In this document: positions 16,259 through 24,879 of the stretch, in pieces
How positions within the stretch are numbered: position 1 is the stretch's first letter
Layout of the letters: the number at the start of each line of letters is the position of its first letter
From: Bryobacteraceae bacterium
GTDB taxonomy: Bacteria; Acidobacteriota; Terriglobia; Bryobacterales; Bryobacteraceae
Assembly (NCBI GenBank): GCA_025980665.1
Contig: JAICXC010000019.1
Span: forward strand, 1-53,120
Reading direction: 5' to 3'
Length of the DNA stretch: 53,120 nt
The notes under the pieces: generated by a model
Told to the model about the DNA's origin: nothing
Database searches by the model: none
The model's input: the letters and a program-made list of their open reading frames with translations, nothing else
Program-made: the position numbers and the translations under genes

Positions 16259-19200
16259 TAGTGGATGAACGTATCAGACTTTCCTACAATTGGGGACGGA
16301 ACAGAACCGGCGATCCCGCTCCGCGCCATGGGCGTCGCGGACATCGCGGCGGCTGGTGTGGAAACAGCCGGGACTGCCACGCCGGGTGCTTCTCGCCTGG
16401 CCGGGGGCGGCACCGCTTGCCCGGCAGAACTTATCGGGAATGTCAGAACGAACTGGGTTCCCTTGCATTGCTGGCTTTGAACTTCGATATCGCCGCCGTG
16501 CTCGCGCACGATCCCGTAACTCACGGAAAGGCCCAGACCTGTACCCTTGACTGCACCTTTCGTGGTGAAGAACGGATCGAAGATACGCGCCAGATTCTGC
16601 GGTGCAATGCCCGTGCCGGTATCGCTCACCTTGACGCGAACCGCGCCGTTCCCCCGTTCGGTTTGGATAGTCAGTCTACCGCCGGATGGCCCCCCGGATT
16701 CAATCGCATCGCGCGCGTTCAGGAACAGATTGAGAAACACCTGCTGCAACTTGCCGGGACTACCCTTGATCAGCGTGATGCTCTCGTCGAGTACCAGTTC
16801 CACCTTCACTGAACTTTTCGCGAACTGATGCTCGACGAGACTCAGGGTCTCCCGCAGCACCTTGTTCAGGTCCACGGGAACGAACTCGGTGGCGGAAGTG
16901 CGCGAGAAGTTCAGCAGCGAATTCACGATCTCGCTTGCCCGGAACGTCTGGCGCGCGATCTTCTCGAGCAGCGGAGCCTTTTGTTCGTCGCCCGAAATTT
17001 GCTTAGCCAGCATCTGCGCGTAGGTCGAAATTACCGCCAGCGGCGTATTGACTTCGTGAGCGACGCCCGCCGCCAGCAGTCCGATGGAACTGAGCTTGTC
17101 AGCCTGCATCAGCCGGCGCTCCAGCTCGGCGCGATCGGTGACATCGTCGAGGATGATCAGACGGCCAATGCGATCGCCTTCGCGCGAAATCAGCGGCGCC
17201 GCGGCGATATTCAGCGTCGCGTCGTTTATTCCGACATGGCGCTCGCGCATCCGGTACTGATAGATGTTCTGAACACCGGCGTCGTCGCGGGACATTTCCA
17301 GCTGATCGCACAGATCTTCCGGTAGGAGGTCCCGCAGTTTCCGGCCCACGGCGTTCTGGCGAAGAACACCGGTCAGCTTCTCTACCTGGGAGTTCCAGCT
17401 CTCGACGCGGTCTTCGAGGTCCGCGGCCAGAATGCCGACGTGAATGGATTCGACGATGTTTTCGGAGAACTCTTTGAGCCGTTCGTATTCGTCTGCCTTG
17501 CGCTGCAAAGATTGATACAGCTTGGCGTTGTCGATGGCGATGCCCACGTAACCGGAGAGCGTCATGAGCAATTCGACATCTTCGCTGGACAGAAAATCAT
17601 GCGATTCGGTGCGGCTCACGCCCAGGTACGCGATAGTTCGGCCGCGCGCCGAGCAGGGCAGATAGTAGGTCAACTCCAGCTCGGCAATGGAGCGCCGCAC
17701 ACCGCTGGGCCACTCGTGCGAGACGACGTCCAGGAGATTGCGCGTGCGCTCGAAAAACAAGTATGGCTTCTTCGGATTCGGGCTCAGAAAGCTTAAGTCC
17801 AAACCGTAGGGAACATGGTCGGTCTGCTTCCCGTTGCGATTGAAGGCCAGCTCCAGCTGGAAACGGTTCTCGGCGTCATCCCAGATGAAGAACGCGACAT
17901 AGCGGATTCCCAGCGTGCGTATCAGGCGGTCCGAGACGGTCTCCAGCATTTCGCGCAAATCGGTGGGCGATCCCAACTCGCGCGCGAATTCGATCAGCGT
18001 GCGCCGGTAGTCGTAACGATCCTTATAGAAATAGCGGTCGAGTTGCTCCTGAACCCATTTCCGGATCGGCTGGAACACGAACGCGGCGATCAGGATCATC
18101 ACCACCATGGCCGCACCGTTCAGTTCCCCGGTGCCGCTGACCGAGAATATCGTGCCGTAGAAGATCGCCAGCACGCAGAAGGTGGCCAGCGTATAGGCAT
18201 AGCCTTGCTGGAAAATGACATCCACATCCATCAACCGGTAGCGTAGGATCGCGTAGGCCCAGGTCAGGGGAATCAGCGGGAGCGAGAGCACCGCCAGATT
18301 CATGGCCTGGTTCGGAGCCACGCCGAACATATAGGGCACGGCATAAATCAGCGCGAAGGGAATGATGCCCAGTAGCGCGCCGTTACGCAGCCAGGTCAAC
18401 TGGCGTCGGACGATCGGATCGGTCGCGCGGCGCATCTGGAACGCCAGCACTGCGCCGCCCGCGAGGTACATCGCGCACAGGAAGCCCAGCCACAAACGGT
18501 CCAGCAGCCAGCGTATCTCGATCAGTGGGGTCGCGGTCCGCAGCCAACCGAAAATGAATCCCGACTGAATGGTGAGCAACGCCAGTCCGGGCAGATACAC
18601 CAGCACCGCGGCGCCACGCCGCCGGATCCAGGATTGGCTGTCGGGAAAGGAGAAGCAGAAATGGAGGAAGAGTGTGGGCGCCAGAAACCACGCCATAACA
18701 TTGCCCAGATAGATCGCTTTATCGAAGTTATTCAGCTTGCCGGTGTAGTGGAAGGTGGACAACACGAACGAAGCCAGACATAGCAGGAAAAAGTGCAATG
18801 CACGCGGCGCGCTGCTGCGGCGGAAGTACACGAACAAACCGATGCCCAGGTAGAGGACGCCCACCGCGTACTGATAGTACAGCGTGGAATCGCGAGTGAC
18901 CTCGCCGACGATCACGGGAGCCGGCACTTCCGTGCCGTTGTGCATGATCTTGTACTCGGCCTTATGCCACGTGCCGAGGCGCGCCAGAACTTCCGCGGCT
19001 TCCTCGGCGCGGCCGATCCTCAGGCCGTCGATCGAAATGAGGCTGTCTCCTTCGTGAATCCCGGCCTTCTCGGCAGGGCTCCCGGGAGCTACGTAGGCGG
19101 CAACCGGGACAGACTCACCGGCGACCTGCTGGTCCACCCAGGTGACTCCGTCATCGGGCATGTGGAACTTACTCTGCTGCTGGAAATTGATCGCCGCGGC

Positions 19201-19266
19201 GACCACTGCCGCCACGGTGACGATCATCAGCAGAGCGTTCGTTAACTGTTGCCGCAGTTCCCGCAT
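16258..19266 (-). CDS. Large membrane histidine kinase: PDZ, 7 TM-like, GAF, PAS, HisKA, HATPase
   Basis: The protein has 1002 residues. Order: N-terminal helix (9-25), an extracytoplasmic PDZ domain (about 45-120, APGSPAEKAGIHEGDSLISIDG), seven or eight hydrophobic segments (132-400), GAF (about 435-585), PAS (about 600-710), HisKA with phospho-accepting H737 (GVAHEVNTPL), and HATPase with N850, DTGTG (882-886) and GTGLGL (908-913). After 945 a Pro/Ala/Ser-rich tail of about 55 residues ends the protein. The kinase is translationally coupled to the NtrC-type regulator. The PDZ domain outside the membrane suggests sensing of a peptide or misfolded C-terminus (inference). The ATG at 19266 lacks a clear ribosome site, and a small inverted repeat lies upstream. 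Confidence 0.93.
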   Translation of the reverse strand: MRELRQQLTNALLMIVTVAAVVAAAINFQQQSKFHMPDDGVTWVDQQVAGESVPVAAYVAPGSPAEKAGIHEGDSLISIDGLRIGRAEEAAEVLARLGTWHKAEYKIMHNGTEVPAPVIVGEVTRDSTLYYQYAVGVLYLGIGLFVYFRRSSAPRALHFFLLCLASFVLSTFHYTGKLNNFDKAIYLGNVMAWFLAPTLFLHFCFSFPDSQSWIRRRGAAVLVYLPGLALLTIQSGFIFGWLRTATPLIEIRWLLDRLWLGFLCAMYLAGGAVLAFQMRRATDPIVRRQLTWLRNGALLGIIPFALIYAVPYMFGVAPNQAMNLAVLSLPLIPLTWAYAILRYRLMDVDVIFQQGYAYTLATFCVLAIFYGTIFSVSGTGELNGAAMVVMILIAAFVFQPIRKWVQEQLDRYFYKDRYDYRRTLIEFARELGSPTDLREMLETVSDRLIRTLGIRYVAFFIWDDAENRFQLELAFNRNGKQTDHVPYGLDLSFLSPNPKKPYLFFERTRNLLDVVSHEWPSGVRRSIAELELTYYLPCSARGRTIAYLGVSRTESHDFLSSEDVELLMTLSGYVGIAIDNAKLYQSLQRKADEYERLKEFSENIVESIHVGILAADLEDRVESWNSQVEKLTGVLRQNAVGRKLRDLLPEDLCDQLEMSRDDAGVQNIYQYRMRERHVGINDATLNIAAAPLISREGDRIGRLIILDDVTDRAELERRLMQADKLSSIGLLAAGVAHEVNTPLAVISTYAQMLAKQISGDEQKAPLLEKIARQTFRASEIVNSLLNFSRTSATEFVPVDLNKVLRETLSLVEHQFAKSSVKVELVLDESITLIKGSPGKLQQVFLNLFLNARDAIESGGPSGGRLTIQTERGNGAVRVKVSDTGTGIAPQNLARIFDPFFTTKGAVKGTGLGLSVSYGIVREHGGDIEVQSQQCKGTQFVLTFPISSAGQAVPPPARREAPGVAVPAVSTPAAAMSATPMARSGIAGSVPSPIVGKSDTFIH

Positions 19267-19282
19267 AGCCCGAGGAACACTT

Positions 19283-19298
19283 CTCCAGACGACTGGAG
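19283..19298. repeat. Small perfect inverted repeat upstream of the kinase
   Basis: CTCCAG-ACGA-CTGGAG, a 6-base perfect stem with 4-base loop, begins 17 bases before the kinase start. It could be a leader hairpin or an operator half-site pair. Small enough to be chance. Confidence 0.3.
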
Positions 19299-19352
19299 TG
19301 CACGCCGCCTTCCAATCTAAGAATAGCGCGTATCACGCTGACTCTACTAGAA

Positions 19353-19375
19353 GTTTCTCGCCAAAAGCGAGAGAC
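19353..19375 (-). terminator. Possible hairpin after the glycine-zipper lipoprotein gene
   Basis: A nine-base stem with one G-T pair (19353-19361 with 19367-19375) and a 5-base loop lies about 45 bases past the stop of the lipoprotein gene on the minus strand. No T-run follows, so termination is uncertain. The 154 bases between this gene and the kinase hold nothing else I can name. Confidence 0.35.
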
Positions 19376-19420
19376 TATATTAGATTCGGAAGATAATCCT
19401 ACGCGAAACGGTAGCGCCTG

Positions 19421-20101
19421 CTAGCCGGGTTCCACTGTTACCGGCGCGGTCAACTTGAACGTGAGCACGCTCTCGGCGGCGATTATCGCAGGATCGCCGT
19501 GGGTCGCCAGGACCAATCCGGTGCCTGCCGCGCCTCCAGCTCCAGCACCGATGGCCGCACCTTCCCCGCCCCCGGCGATCGCCCCGATGGCTGCCCCGAT
19601 ACCGGCACCAATCCCGACCTTCGCAGCGTCCTTGCGTTTGGTGGCGTGCGCCTGACGCGCGATTGTGCGGGTCTGGATCTCGACCTTCCGGTCGCCGACG
19701 CGAAGGTGGGTCAGTCTGACAGAAAGAGTCGCCACACCTTTGACGCGGCCACCGGGATCGGAGTCCACCACGCGTCCTGTTACCTGCGAACCACGGGGAG
19801 CCACGACGTTACCATCGATCACGATCGGCTCCGCCAGCGTGGCCGTGAAGCTATCGCCCGTCTTCGTCTCCTTAGTTGAAAGCGTAGTTTGGGTTCGAAT
19901 CTTGATCGGCGTGCCCTCGGCGAGGGTCACCGCGTGCGGCTTCGGCGACAACGGGGTATCCGCTTTCGCGGGCGCGGTAGCGTCGGGAGACGCAGACGGC
20001 GTCAAACCCGTGACCGTCGATGAATCGGAAGTTTTGCTGCACCCAACAAGCGATACCGCGATGGCTATCGCCAACCCTGCAGTCCTGAATCTGGTGTCCA
20101 T
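19421..20101 (-). CDS. Glycine-zipper outer-membrane-type lipoprotein
   Basis: The protein has 226 residues. The signal peptide ends in the lipobox LVGC with Cys at 21. A Ser/Thr/Pro/Ala-rich linker (22-55) follows, then a beta-rich domain (about 58-150, LAEGTPIKIRTQTTLSTKETKTGDSF and APRGSQVTGRVV), and a Gly/Ala zipper (about 160-200, repeated GIGAGIGAAIGA and GAAIGAGAG) likely to insert in a membrane. It shares architecture with the protein at 51817-52422, so the two are probable distant paralogs. Function unknown. The family is recurrent in acidobacteria as cell-surface proteins. Confidence 0.8.
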   Translation of the reverse strand: MDTRFRTAGLAIAIAVSLVGCSKTSDSSTVTGLTPSASPDATAPAKADTPLSPKPHAVTLAEGTPIKIRTQTTLSTKETKTGDSFTATLAEPIVIDGNVVAPRGSQVTGRVVDSDPGGRVKGVATLSVRLTHLRVGDRKVEIQTRTIARQAHATKRKDAAKVGIGAGIGAAIGAIAGGGEGAAIGAGAGGAAGTGLVLATHGDPAIIAAESVLTFKLTAPVTVEPG

Positions 20102-20145
20102 GTGAAGGCGACGTTTCGGCGCTGCAAACTGTTACGAAGTTAATC

Positions 20146-20191
20146 GCCTTAGTGGCATAATCCTTATTGCCTTAGTAGCATAATCCTTATT
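20146..20191 (+). repeat. 23-base tandem duplication carrying a -10-like box
   Basis: Two head-to-tail 23-base copies (20146-20168 and 20169-20191) differ at one position. Each holds CATAAT. The first CATAAT (20156-20161) has a TTACGA 18 bases upstream (20132-20137), so it could be a real -10. The second copy repeats the box just before the TIGR03435 gene start at 20195. Confidence 0.8.
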
Positions 20192-20194
20192 GAG

Positions 20195-20980
20195 ATGCGG
20201 TTACGCTCGTCCCTTACGTTGTCGATCGCCGCTGCGGTTCTGGCCCAAGCCCAACTCAAAACCTCAGACGAACCCCGTTTTGACGTTGTCGCGATAAAGC
20301 CCAACGCCGACGGCGACTACCGGGTTTATGTAGGACCACCGACGGGAGGGCGTTTCTCGGCCACCGGAATTACTTTGCGTCTCCTCATGCGGTACGGATA
20401 CGATGTGCAGGATTTACAGATCACCGGTGGGCCAAGATGGATCGGTACGGATCGATGGAATATTGAGGCCCAAGCAGCAGGCGTGCCCGGTAGGCTGCCA
20501 GCGGAACAACAAAGCCGTATGATACGAGCATTGCTCGCCCACCGATTCCAGCTAAAAGTTCATACGGAGAAGAAAAAACAGGTGCCCGCTTATGCGCTGG
20601 TGGTCCTGAAAAATGGCCCGAAGTTGCACGTAAATGCAGATGACCCCGGACCGGAAGTTCACGTGGAACGCGGACACATGAGCTTCCAGAAAGTTCGATT
20701 GGCCGCGCTGACGGCCCAGCTTACGAGGCAGCTAGGTAAGCCCGTGATCGATATGACGAACCTCACGGGTGAATACGACCTGGTGCTGGATTGGGTACCC
20801 GAGCCTGGTGAAAATAGCACCATTCCCGGCCAGCCTGGACCGCCCGAACCGGCATCGGAGAATAACGGGCCCTCTATCTTCACCGCATTGCAGGAACAAG
20901 TGGGGCTTCGGCTCGCGCCGGCCAAGGCTCCGCTCGACGTATTAGTGATTGACCACGTAGAGAAGCCCTCGGAAAACTAG
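20195..20980 (+). CDS. TIGR03435 family secreted protein
   Basis: The protein has 261 residues. After a signal peptide (1-19, AVLAQAQ), the family core is clear: FDVVAIKPN, GGRFSATGITLRLLMRYGYDVQDLQITGGPRWIGTDRWNIEAQA, MIRALLAHRFQLKVHTEKK, PAYALVVLKNGPKL, VIDMTNLTGEYDLVLDWVPE, and the ending PLDVLVIDHVEKPSEN. This family, named from Solibacter usitatus, is expanded in Bryobacterales and has no known function. The start ATG is just after a tandem duplication and lacks a Shine-Dalgarno. Its stop lies five bases from the convergent radical SAM stop. Confidence 0.92.
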   Translation: MRLRSSLTLSIAAAVLAQAQLKTSDEPRFDVVAIKPNADGDYRVYVGPPTGGRFSATGITLRLLMRYGYDVQDLQITGGPRWIGTDRWNIEAQAAGVPGRLPAEQQSRMIRALLAHRFQLKVHTEKKKQVPAYALVVLKNGPKLHVNADDPGPEVHVERGHMSFQKVRLAALTAQLTRQLGKPVIDMTNLTGEYDLVLDWVPEPGENSTIPGQPGPPEPASENNGPSIFTALQEQVGLRLAPAKAPLDVLVIDHVEKPSEN

Positions 20981-20985
20981 GCGGA

Positions 20986-22023
20986 TTAGTCCGCGGCGCC
21001 CTGGATCTTGACCAGCGGCTGGGGATTCTCCGCCGGTATCTCTGACTTTAGGGTCTGCGGGCCACGCCAGAAATCGAAGTATGAGACGTAGTGAACGCAG
21101 CTTACCGTGCAATAAGGTGCACAGGGCTTTTCGGTGAGATATTCGCGATCCAGATCATCCTGACTGTACTTGTCAAGAGGTTTCGCCGGATAGCCGCGCT
21201 GCTGCGAGCAGTAATGCACCAGGCCGTCCTCGCAAATGTACATGTAGCGCGATCCGGCGCGGCATTTCCAATTGTTAGGTTTCCCCTGAGCGATAGCATC
21301 CTGGAAATAACTGAACCGGGCGAAACCCCGGTTTTCCATGGCCTTCATCTCATGGTACACGCCTCGCTCGCGATCACTCAGCGGGCGAAGCTGGCCGTCA
21401 CCATCGTGGATGATGCCCACCGTGGACTGGAATCCTAGTTCCACAGCGCGACGGCCAACCACCAAGGCATCTTCCGGGTTATGAATCCCGCCGCCGACAA
21501 CCGAGTTGATGTTGACGCGGAATAAGGCATGCTCAGCCAAAACTTGGAGCTTCTTGTCGAGCACCTTGAGACTCTTCTTCGAAACGTCGTCGGGCATGAC
21601 GTTGTCGATGGAAATCTGCATCCAATCCAACCCAGCCTGGTTCAGACGCTTTACGCGATCCGGCGTGAGCAGATAGCCATTCGTAATCATTCCAGCAATG
21701 AGCCCCCGGCGGCGCATGGCGCGGATGATGTCATCGAGATCGGGATGAAGCAGGGGCTCGCCACCGGAAAGGGTGACGATCACCGTACCAAGATCGGCCA
21801 ACTGGTTGATCCGGGCGATGACAGTTTCCGGGGGGACGGGCTTTGAGAAATCGTCGTATTCGTTGCAGTATGTGCAAGATAGATTGCAACGGCGGATGGG
21901 AATAATGTGCGCCATGATGGGATGGCGCGTGGACATCGCGCCCCAGGCGATCATCCGCAGCTCGCGCAGCCTGAGCGCAAAGGATCTGGCGCTCCGCCGC
22001 AATCTAAACCCCATGTCTGGCAT
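20986..22023 (-). CDS. Radical SAM protein with C-terminal cysteine cluster
   Basis: The protein has 345 residues from ATG 22023. In-frame TTG 22092 would add 23 residues and overlap the divergent gene, and neither has a good ribosome site. The cluster motif is C46-x3-C50-x2-C53 (RRCNLSCTYCNEYDD), followed by SGGEPLLHPD, which binds SAM. The C-terminal third holds six or more cysteines (KCRAG, CEDG, YCSQ, CAPYCTVSC), resembling a SPASM/twitch-like region that would bind a second Fe-S cluster. The substrate is unknown. No small precursor peptide gene was seen beside it, so a role in peptide maturation is not supported. Confidence 0.88.
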   Translation of the reverse strand: MPDMGFRLRRSARSFALRLRELRMIAWGAMSTRHPIMAHIIPIRRCNLSCTYCNEYDDFSKPVPPETVIARINQLADLGTVIVTLSGGEPLLHPDLDDIIRAMRRRGLIAGMITNGYLLTPDRVKRLNQAGLDWMQISIDNVMPDDVSKKSLKVLDKKLQVLAEHALFRVNINSVVGGGIHNPEDALVVGRRAVELGFQSTVGIIHDGDGQLRPLSDRERGVYHEMKAMENRGFARFSYFQDAIAQGKPNNWKCRAGSRYMYICEDGLVHYCSQQRGYPAKPLDKYSQDDLDREYLTEKPCAPYCTVSCVHYVSYFDFWRGPQTLKSEIPAENPQPLVKIQGAAD

Positions 22024-22061
22024 CAGGACTTTTAACCATTTAAACACGCTCTGCGGGATAC

Positions 22062-23525
22062 TTGCTAGGAGTGCTGACTGGGAGGCTCGCAACCGTAGCG
22101 CTGCTGGCGCTCACCTTGGTGCTGGGTTTGTACGGCATCGAGCGCAGTCTATGGCTGGATGAGGCGTGGGTCGCGAACTCGGTAAACGCGCCTACGCTCG
22201 GTGGGATGTTCTACTATCCCAACTGGTTACAGACCAGTCCCCCGCTGTTTCTTCTCCTGAGCCGGATCGCGGTCAGGATATTTGGCTTGTCGACAGTAGT
22301 CCTGCGGAGCGCCCCGCTATTCCTATCCTTGGTGGCCGTGTGGGCGATGTTGGCTGCGGCTCGAAGAATAGTCTCGCCGCCATTTGCGGCGCTCGCGACG
22401 GCGACGCTCGCGTTTAATCCAACCGTGGTCGAATATTTCCGGTCGTTCAAGCAGTATGGCGGCGAAGTCGCTGCAACCAGCCTGGTTCTATGGGCGGCGG
22501 TCACGTATTTGAAACAGCCGGAGCGCAAGCAGTTCTATGTGCTGCTAGCGGTGGTGGTCGCAGCGATGACGTTGTCGTATCCGACCGCCTTTCTGCTGCC
22601 GGGGTTGATCTTGGTGGTCGCTCTGGGTAATCGCGCCCGGGCGATCACGCTGGCGGGTATCGCGGGCGTTGTGCTGGCGGTCTTATATGGGCTGTTCGTC
22701 CGGCCAAATTACACGCCGGCTCTGCGCGCCTACTGGATGGGCGATCCGCAGACGTTACTGACTCCCGGCATCATCGCAGCCGGCCTGTTTTGTATTGTCG
22801 CCGGGGCACGGGCAATCGCGCTTCCTCGGAATTGGATCGCGATCCTGCTGCTCTTTCCGTGCGTGTTGCTGTTCGCCAGCGAAGCGTTTGGATGGTATCC
22901 GGCAAGTCCGCGGACGCAGCTGTTCGTGCGGCCATGCTTTTTGCTGCTGGTGGCGATGAACGTGGAGGATCTTGCCACTTATGCGAAATGGCGACGGGGA
23001 GTAGTGGACGCAGTTGTCATTGGGGCGGCGGCTGTGGTGATGTTCCTGGGCGTGCGCAAGCAGTTTCACGAGGGCCGCTTCCAGCCGGAAGAGGATATGT
23101 CCGGAGCGGTCCGCTATCTTCGCAAGAACGTCGGCCCTGACGATCTTGTGCTGGTACACGCATCCCTGCGCGAAGGATTCTTCCTATACACCGCGATCCA
23201 GGGCTGGAGCGCGAAGCCCGTAATCTACGGGGACACTGGATGGCCATGCTGCGCGCGCGGCCGGGCTCCTGGGCCGGATACCTCAACGCCGGAGAAAATC
23301 CGCCACGATCTTGACTCCAAAATTCCGCACGATTATCATGGCCGGATCTGGCTCTTCTACACCAACCGTCCCTTCCATTGGCAGTACGTGCGCGTCGACG
23401 ATTCCAAGCTCTGGCAGAACTACTTCTGGAGCCGCAATTGCCGTCCTGAGTTGTACATCCGGTTTGCGAACCTCGGTCTAACGCCGATGACCTGTAGCGC
23501 GTTGTCTGCGCACAAGTCGCCCTGA
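22062..23525 (+). CDS. Family 39-like membrane glycosyltransferase
   Basis: The protein has 487 residues from TTG 22062. It begins with a hydrophobic helix, then LWLDEAWVANSV, where the Asp-Glu of the first periplasmic loop is the catalytic/metal site of GT-C enzymes in this family, and TSPPLFLLLSRI. About ten membrane helices run to residue 330. The C-terminal soluble part (345-487) is periplasmic and holds DDLVLVHAS and GWPCCARG. The enzyme probably transfers a sugar from a polyprenyl phosphate carrier to a lipid or protein in the periplasm; the acceptor is unknown. A start at GTG 22071 cannot be excluded. Confidence 0.85.
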   Translation: MLGVLTGRLATVALLALTLVLGLYGIERSLWLDEAWVANSVNAPTLGGMFYYPNWLQTSPPLFLLLSRIAVRIFGLSTVVLRSAPLFLSLVAVWAMLAAARRIVSPPFAALATATLAFNPTVVEYFRSFKQYGGEVAATSLVLWAAVTYLKQPERKQFYVLLAVVVAAMTLSYPTAFLLPGLILVVALGNRARAITLAGIAGVVLAVLYGLFVRPNYTPALRAYWMGDPQTLLTPGIIAAGLFCIVAGARAIALPRNWIAILLLFPCVLLFASEAFGWYPASPRTQLFVRPCFLLLVAMNVEDLATYAKWRRGVVDAVVIGAAAVVMFLGVRKQFHEGRFQPEEDMSGAVRYLRKNVGPDDLVLVHASLREGFFLYTAIQGWSAKPVIYGDTGWPCCARGRAPGPDTSTPEKIRHDLDSKIPHDYHGRIWLFYTNRPFHWQYVRVDDSKLWQNYFWSRNCRPELYIRFANLGLTPMTCSALSAHKSP

Positions 23526-23557
23526 GAATACTTCTAACGTCCAGCCACTTATCTCTC

Positions 23558-24187
23558 GTGGTTAAGACTTGCCTAGCCTTCGTACTACCGCTGCTCCCGA
23601 TTGCGGCGCAAGTCGTGTCTCAAAGTGACCCGGCGATTTTGCTTATCCACATTGTGGAAGGCGAGGGCGCGGTCTATCCGATAGGCTCCCGGGCCACGCG
23701 CGGGGTCACAGTCCAAGTGACGGATGAAACGGGGAAGCCAGTAGATGGGGTCGCCGTTGTTTTCCGGCTTCCTCAAGACGGACCGACCGGAACGTTTTCC
23801 TCGGGCATGCCGACGGAGGTGGTTACGACCTCGGCGGACGGCCGCGCCAATGTATGGGGCATGCAGTGGAATCGTGTGACAGGCCCACTAGAGGTGCGCA
23901 TCACGGCGGCCAAAGGGCAGGCTCGCGCGGGCACGGTGTGCGGATTGTATCTCTCGAACGCTCTGGTCTCGTCTGACCCGCGCGTCGGAAAGAGTATCGG
24001 CAGGAAAGACGGGCTGCTGGGAGGCTGGCGGAATCACAAGAGGATTTGGATAGGAGTAGGCATCGCGGCGGCCGCATTTGTGGGCGTTGCAGCGATATCG
24101 AGCCGCGGCACTCCCTCGGCGGCTGCGGCGGCCGGCGTGAACGCGCCGCAAATCGGGACGCCCAGCATCATCATCGGGAAACCATGA
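23558..24187 (+). CDS. Secreted Ig-like domain protein with a C-terminal membrane helix
   Basis: The protein has 209 residues from GTG 23558. The signal peptide (1-18) is followed by an Ig-like fold of the bacterial Big type (about 25-130: GVTVQVTDETGKPVDGVAVVFRLP, TTSADGRANV), a Lys/Arg-rich turn, a membrane helix (IWIGVGIAAAAFVGVAA) and a short Ala/Gly tail ending IGTPSIIIGKP. It looks anchored with most of its mass outside. Four-base overlap (ATGA) with the next gene makes it first in a three-gene unit. Function unknown. I recognise the layout as recurrent in Solibacter-type genomes. Confidence 0.8.
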   Translation: MVKTCLAFVLPLLPIAAQVVSQSDPAILLIHIVEGEGAVYPIGSRATRGVTVQVTDETGKPVDGVAVVFRLPQDGPTGTFSSGMPTEVVTTSADGRANVWGMQWNRVTGPLEVRITAAKGQARAGTVCGLYLSNALVSSDPRVGKSIGRKDGLLGGWRNHKRIWIGVGIAAAAFVGVAAISSRGTPSAAAAAGVNAPQIGTPSIIIGKP

Positions 24188-24879
24188 GAATTACTTTGGG
24201 AATTGTCCTCTATGCCGGTTGCGCCTGGGCGCAGTCGGGGATTGAAGTTCCCGCTATTGGGGCCATAGTCGATCCAGCGGGAACGTTGAGGGTGGTGCAA
24301 GGCGTCGCGGGCAATTTTTGGCTCGGTCCGGCGATAGCCTCCGAGGTTCTCTCGGCTGCGTGTTCGGAGCGGATGTGCCTGGCCAAGACCGATTCAAAGA
24401 TCCTCTCGGCGACTGGGGAGACCGACGCGCCGCCAGGTCCCGCGATATTCGGCCTGAATGGTAATGACGCCATCGTGTATTTTCCGGAGTCTCGCGTATT
24501 TGCGCGCTGGCATGAGGACGCCTTGGACCCCCTCGACTGGATGGTGGATGGCGAAGTTTTTTCTGTCAGGCTGAAGGAAATCGCCGTACGCAGGGACGGC
24601 GAGGTGTCAATAGTTCATTCCGACGGTTCGGTGGTCGATTCGATCCCCGACGCCTCGGGACCAGTACTTCTTCTACCGGAGGGTGTACTGTTCGCTACCA
24701 GGGATCAAATCGTGCTCCGGCGGGACCACAGAGAATTACGACTTGAATTGACGGGCGCGGAAAGCATTACCGGGATGGGTCCGCACTATGCCCTGGTCCG
24801 GACAGGCCATGAGATCTACGCATTGCGGATTGAAGCCGGACACGAGGCAGTCTATCAACTCCCAGGAAGTGCGCCGTGA
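24184..24879 (+). CDS. Secreted protein of unknown function, second gene of a three-gene unit
   Basis: The protein has 231 residues from ATG 24184, chosen because it overlaps the upstream TGA as ATGA and begins a signal peptide (1-16, AGCAWA). The mature part looks all-beta with repeating short strands (IFGLNGNDAIVYF, VSIVHSDGSVVDSI, VLFATRDQIVLRR, HYALVRTGHEIYALRI), which suggests a small beta-propeller or WD/PQQ-like fold of about five blades. That is an impression from periodicity only. No catalytic motif is visible. It overlaps the following gene by GTGA. Confidence 0.72.
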   Translation: MRITLGIVLYAGCAWAQSGIEVPAIGAIVDPAGTLRVVQGVAGNFWLGPAIASEVLSAACSERMCLAKTDSKILSATGETDAPPGPAIFGLNGNDAIVYFPESRVFARWHEDALDPLDWMVDGEVFSVRLKEIAVRRDGEVSIVHSDGSVVDSIPDASGPVLLLPEGVLFATRDQIVLRRDHRELRLELTGAESITGMGPHYALVRTGHEIYALRIEAGHEAVYQLPGSAP

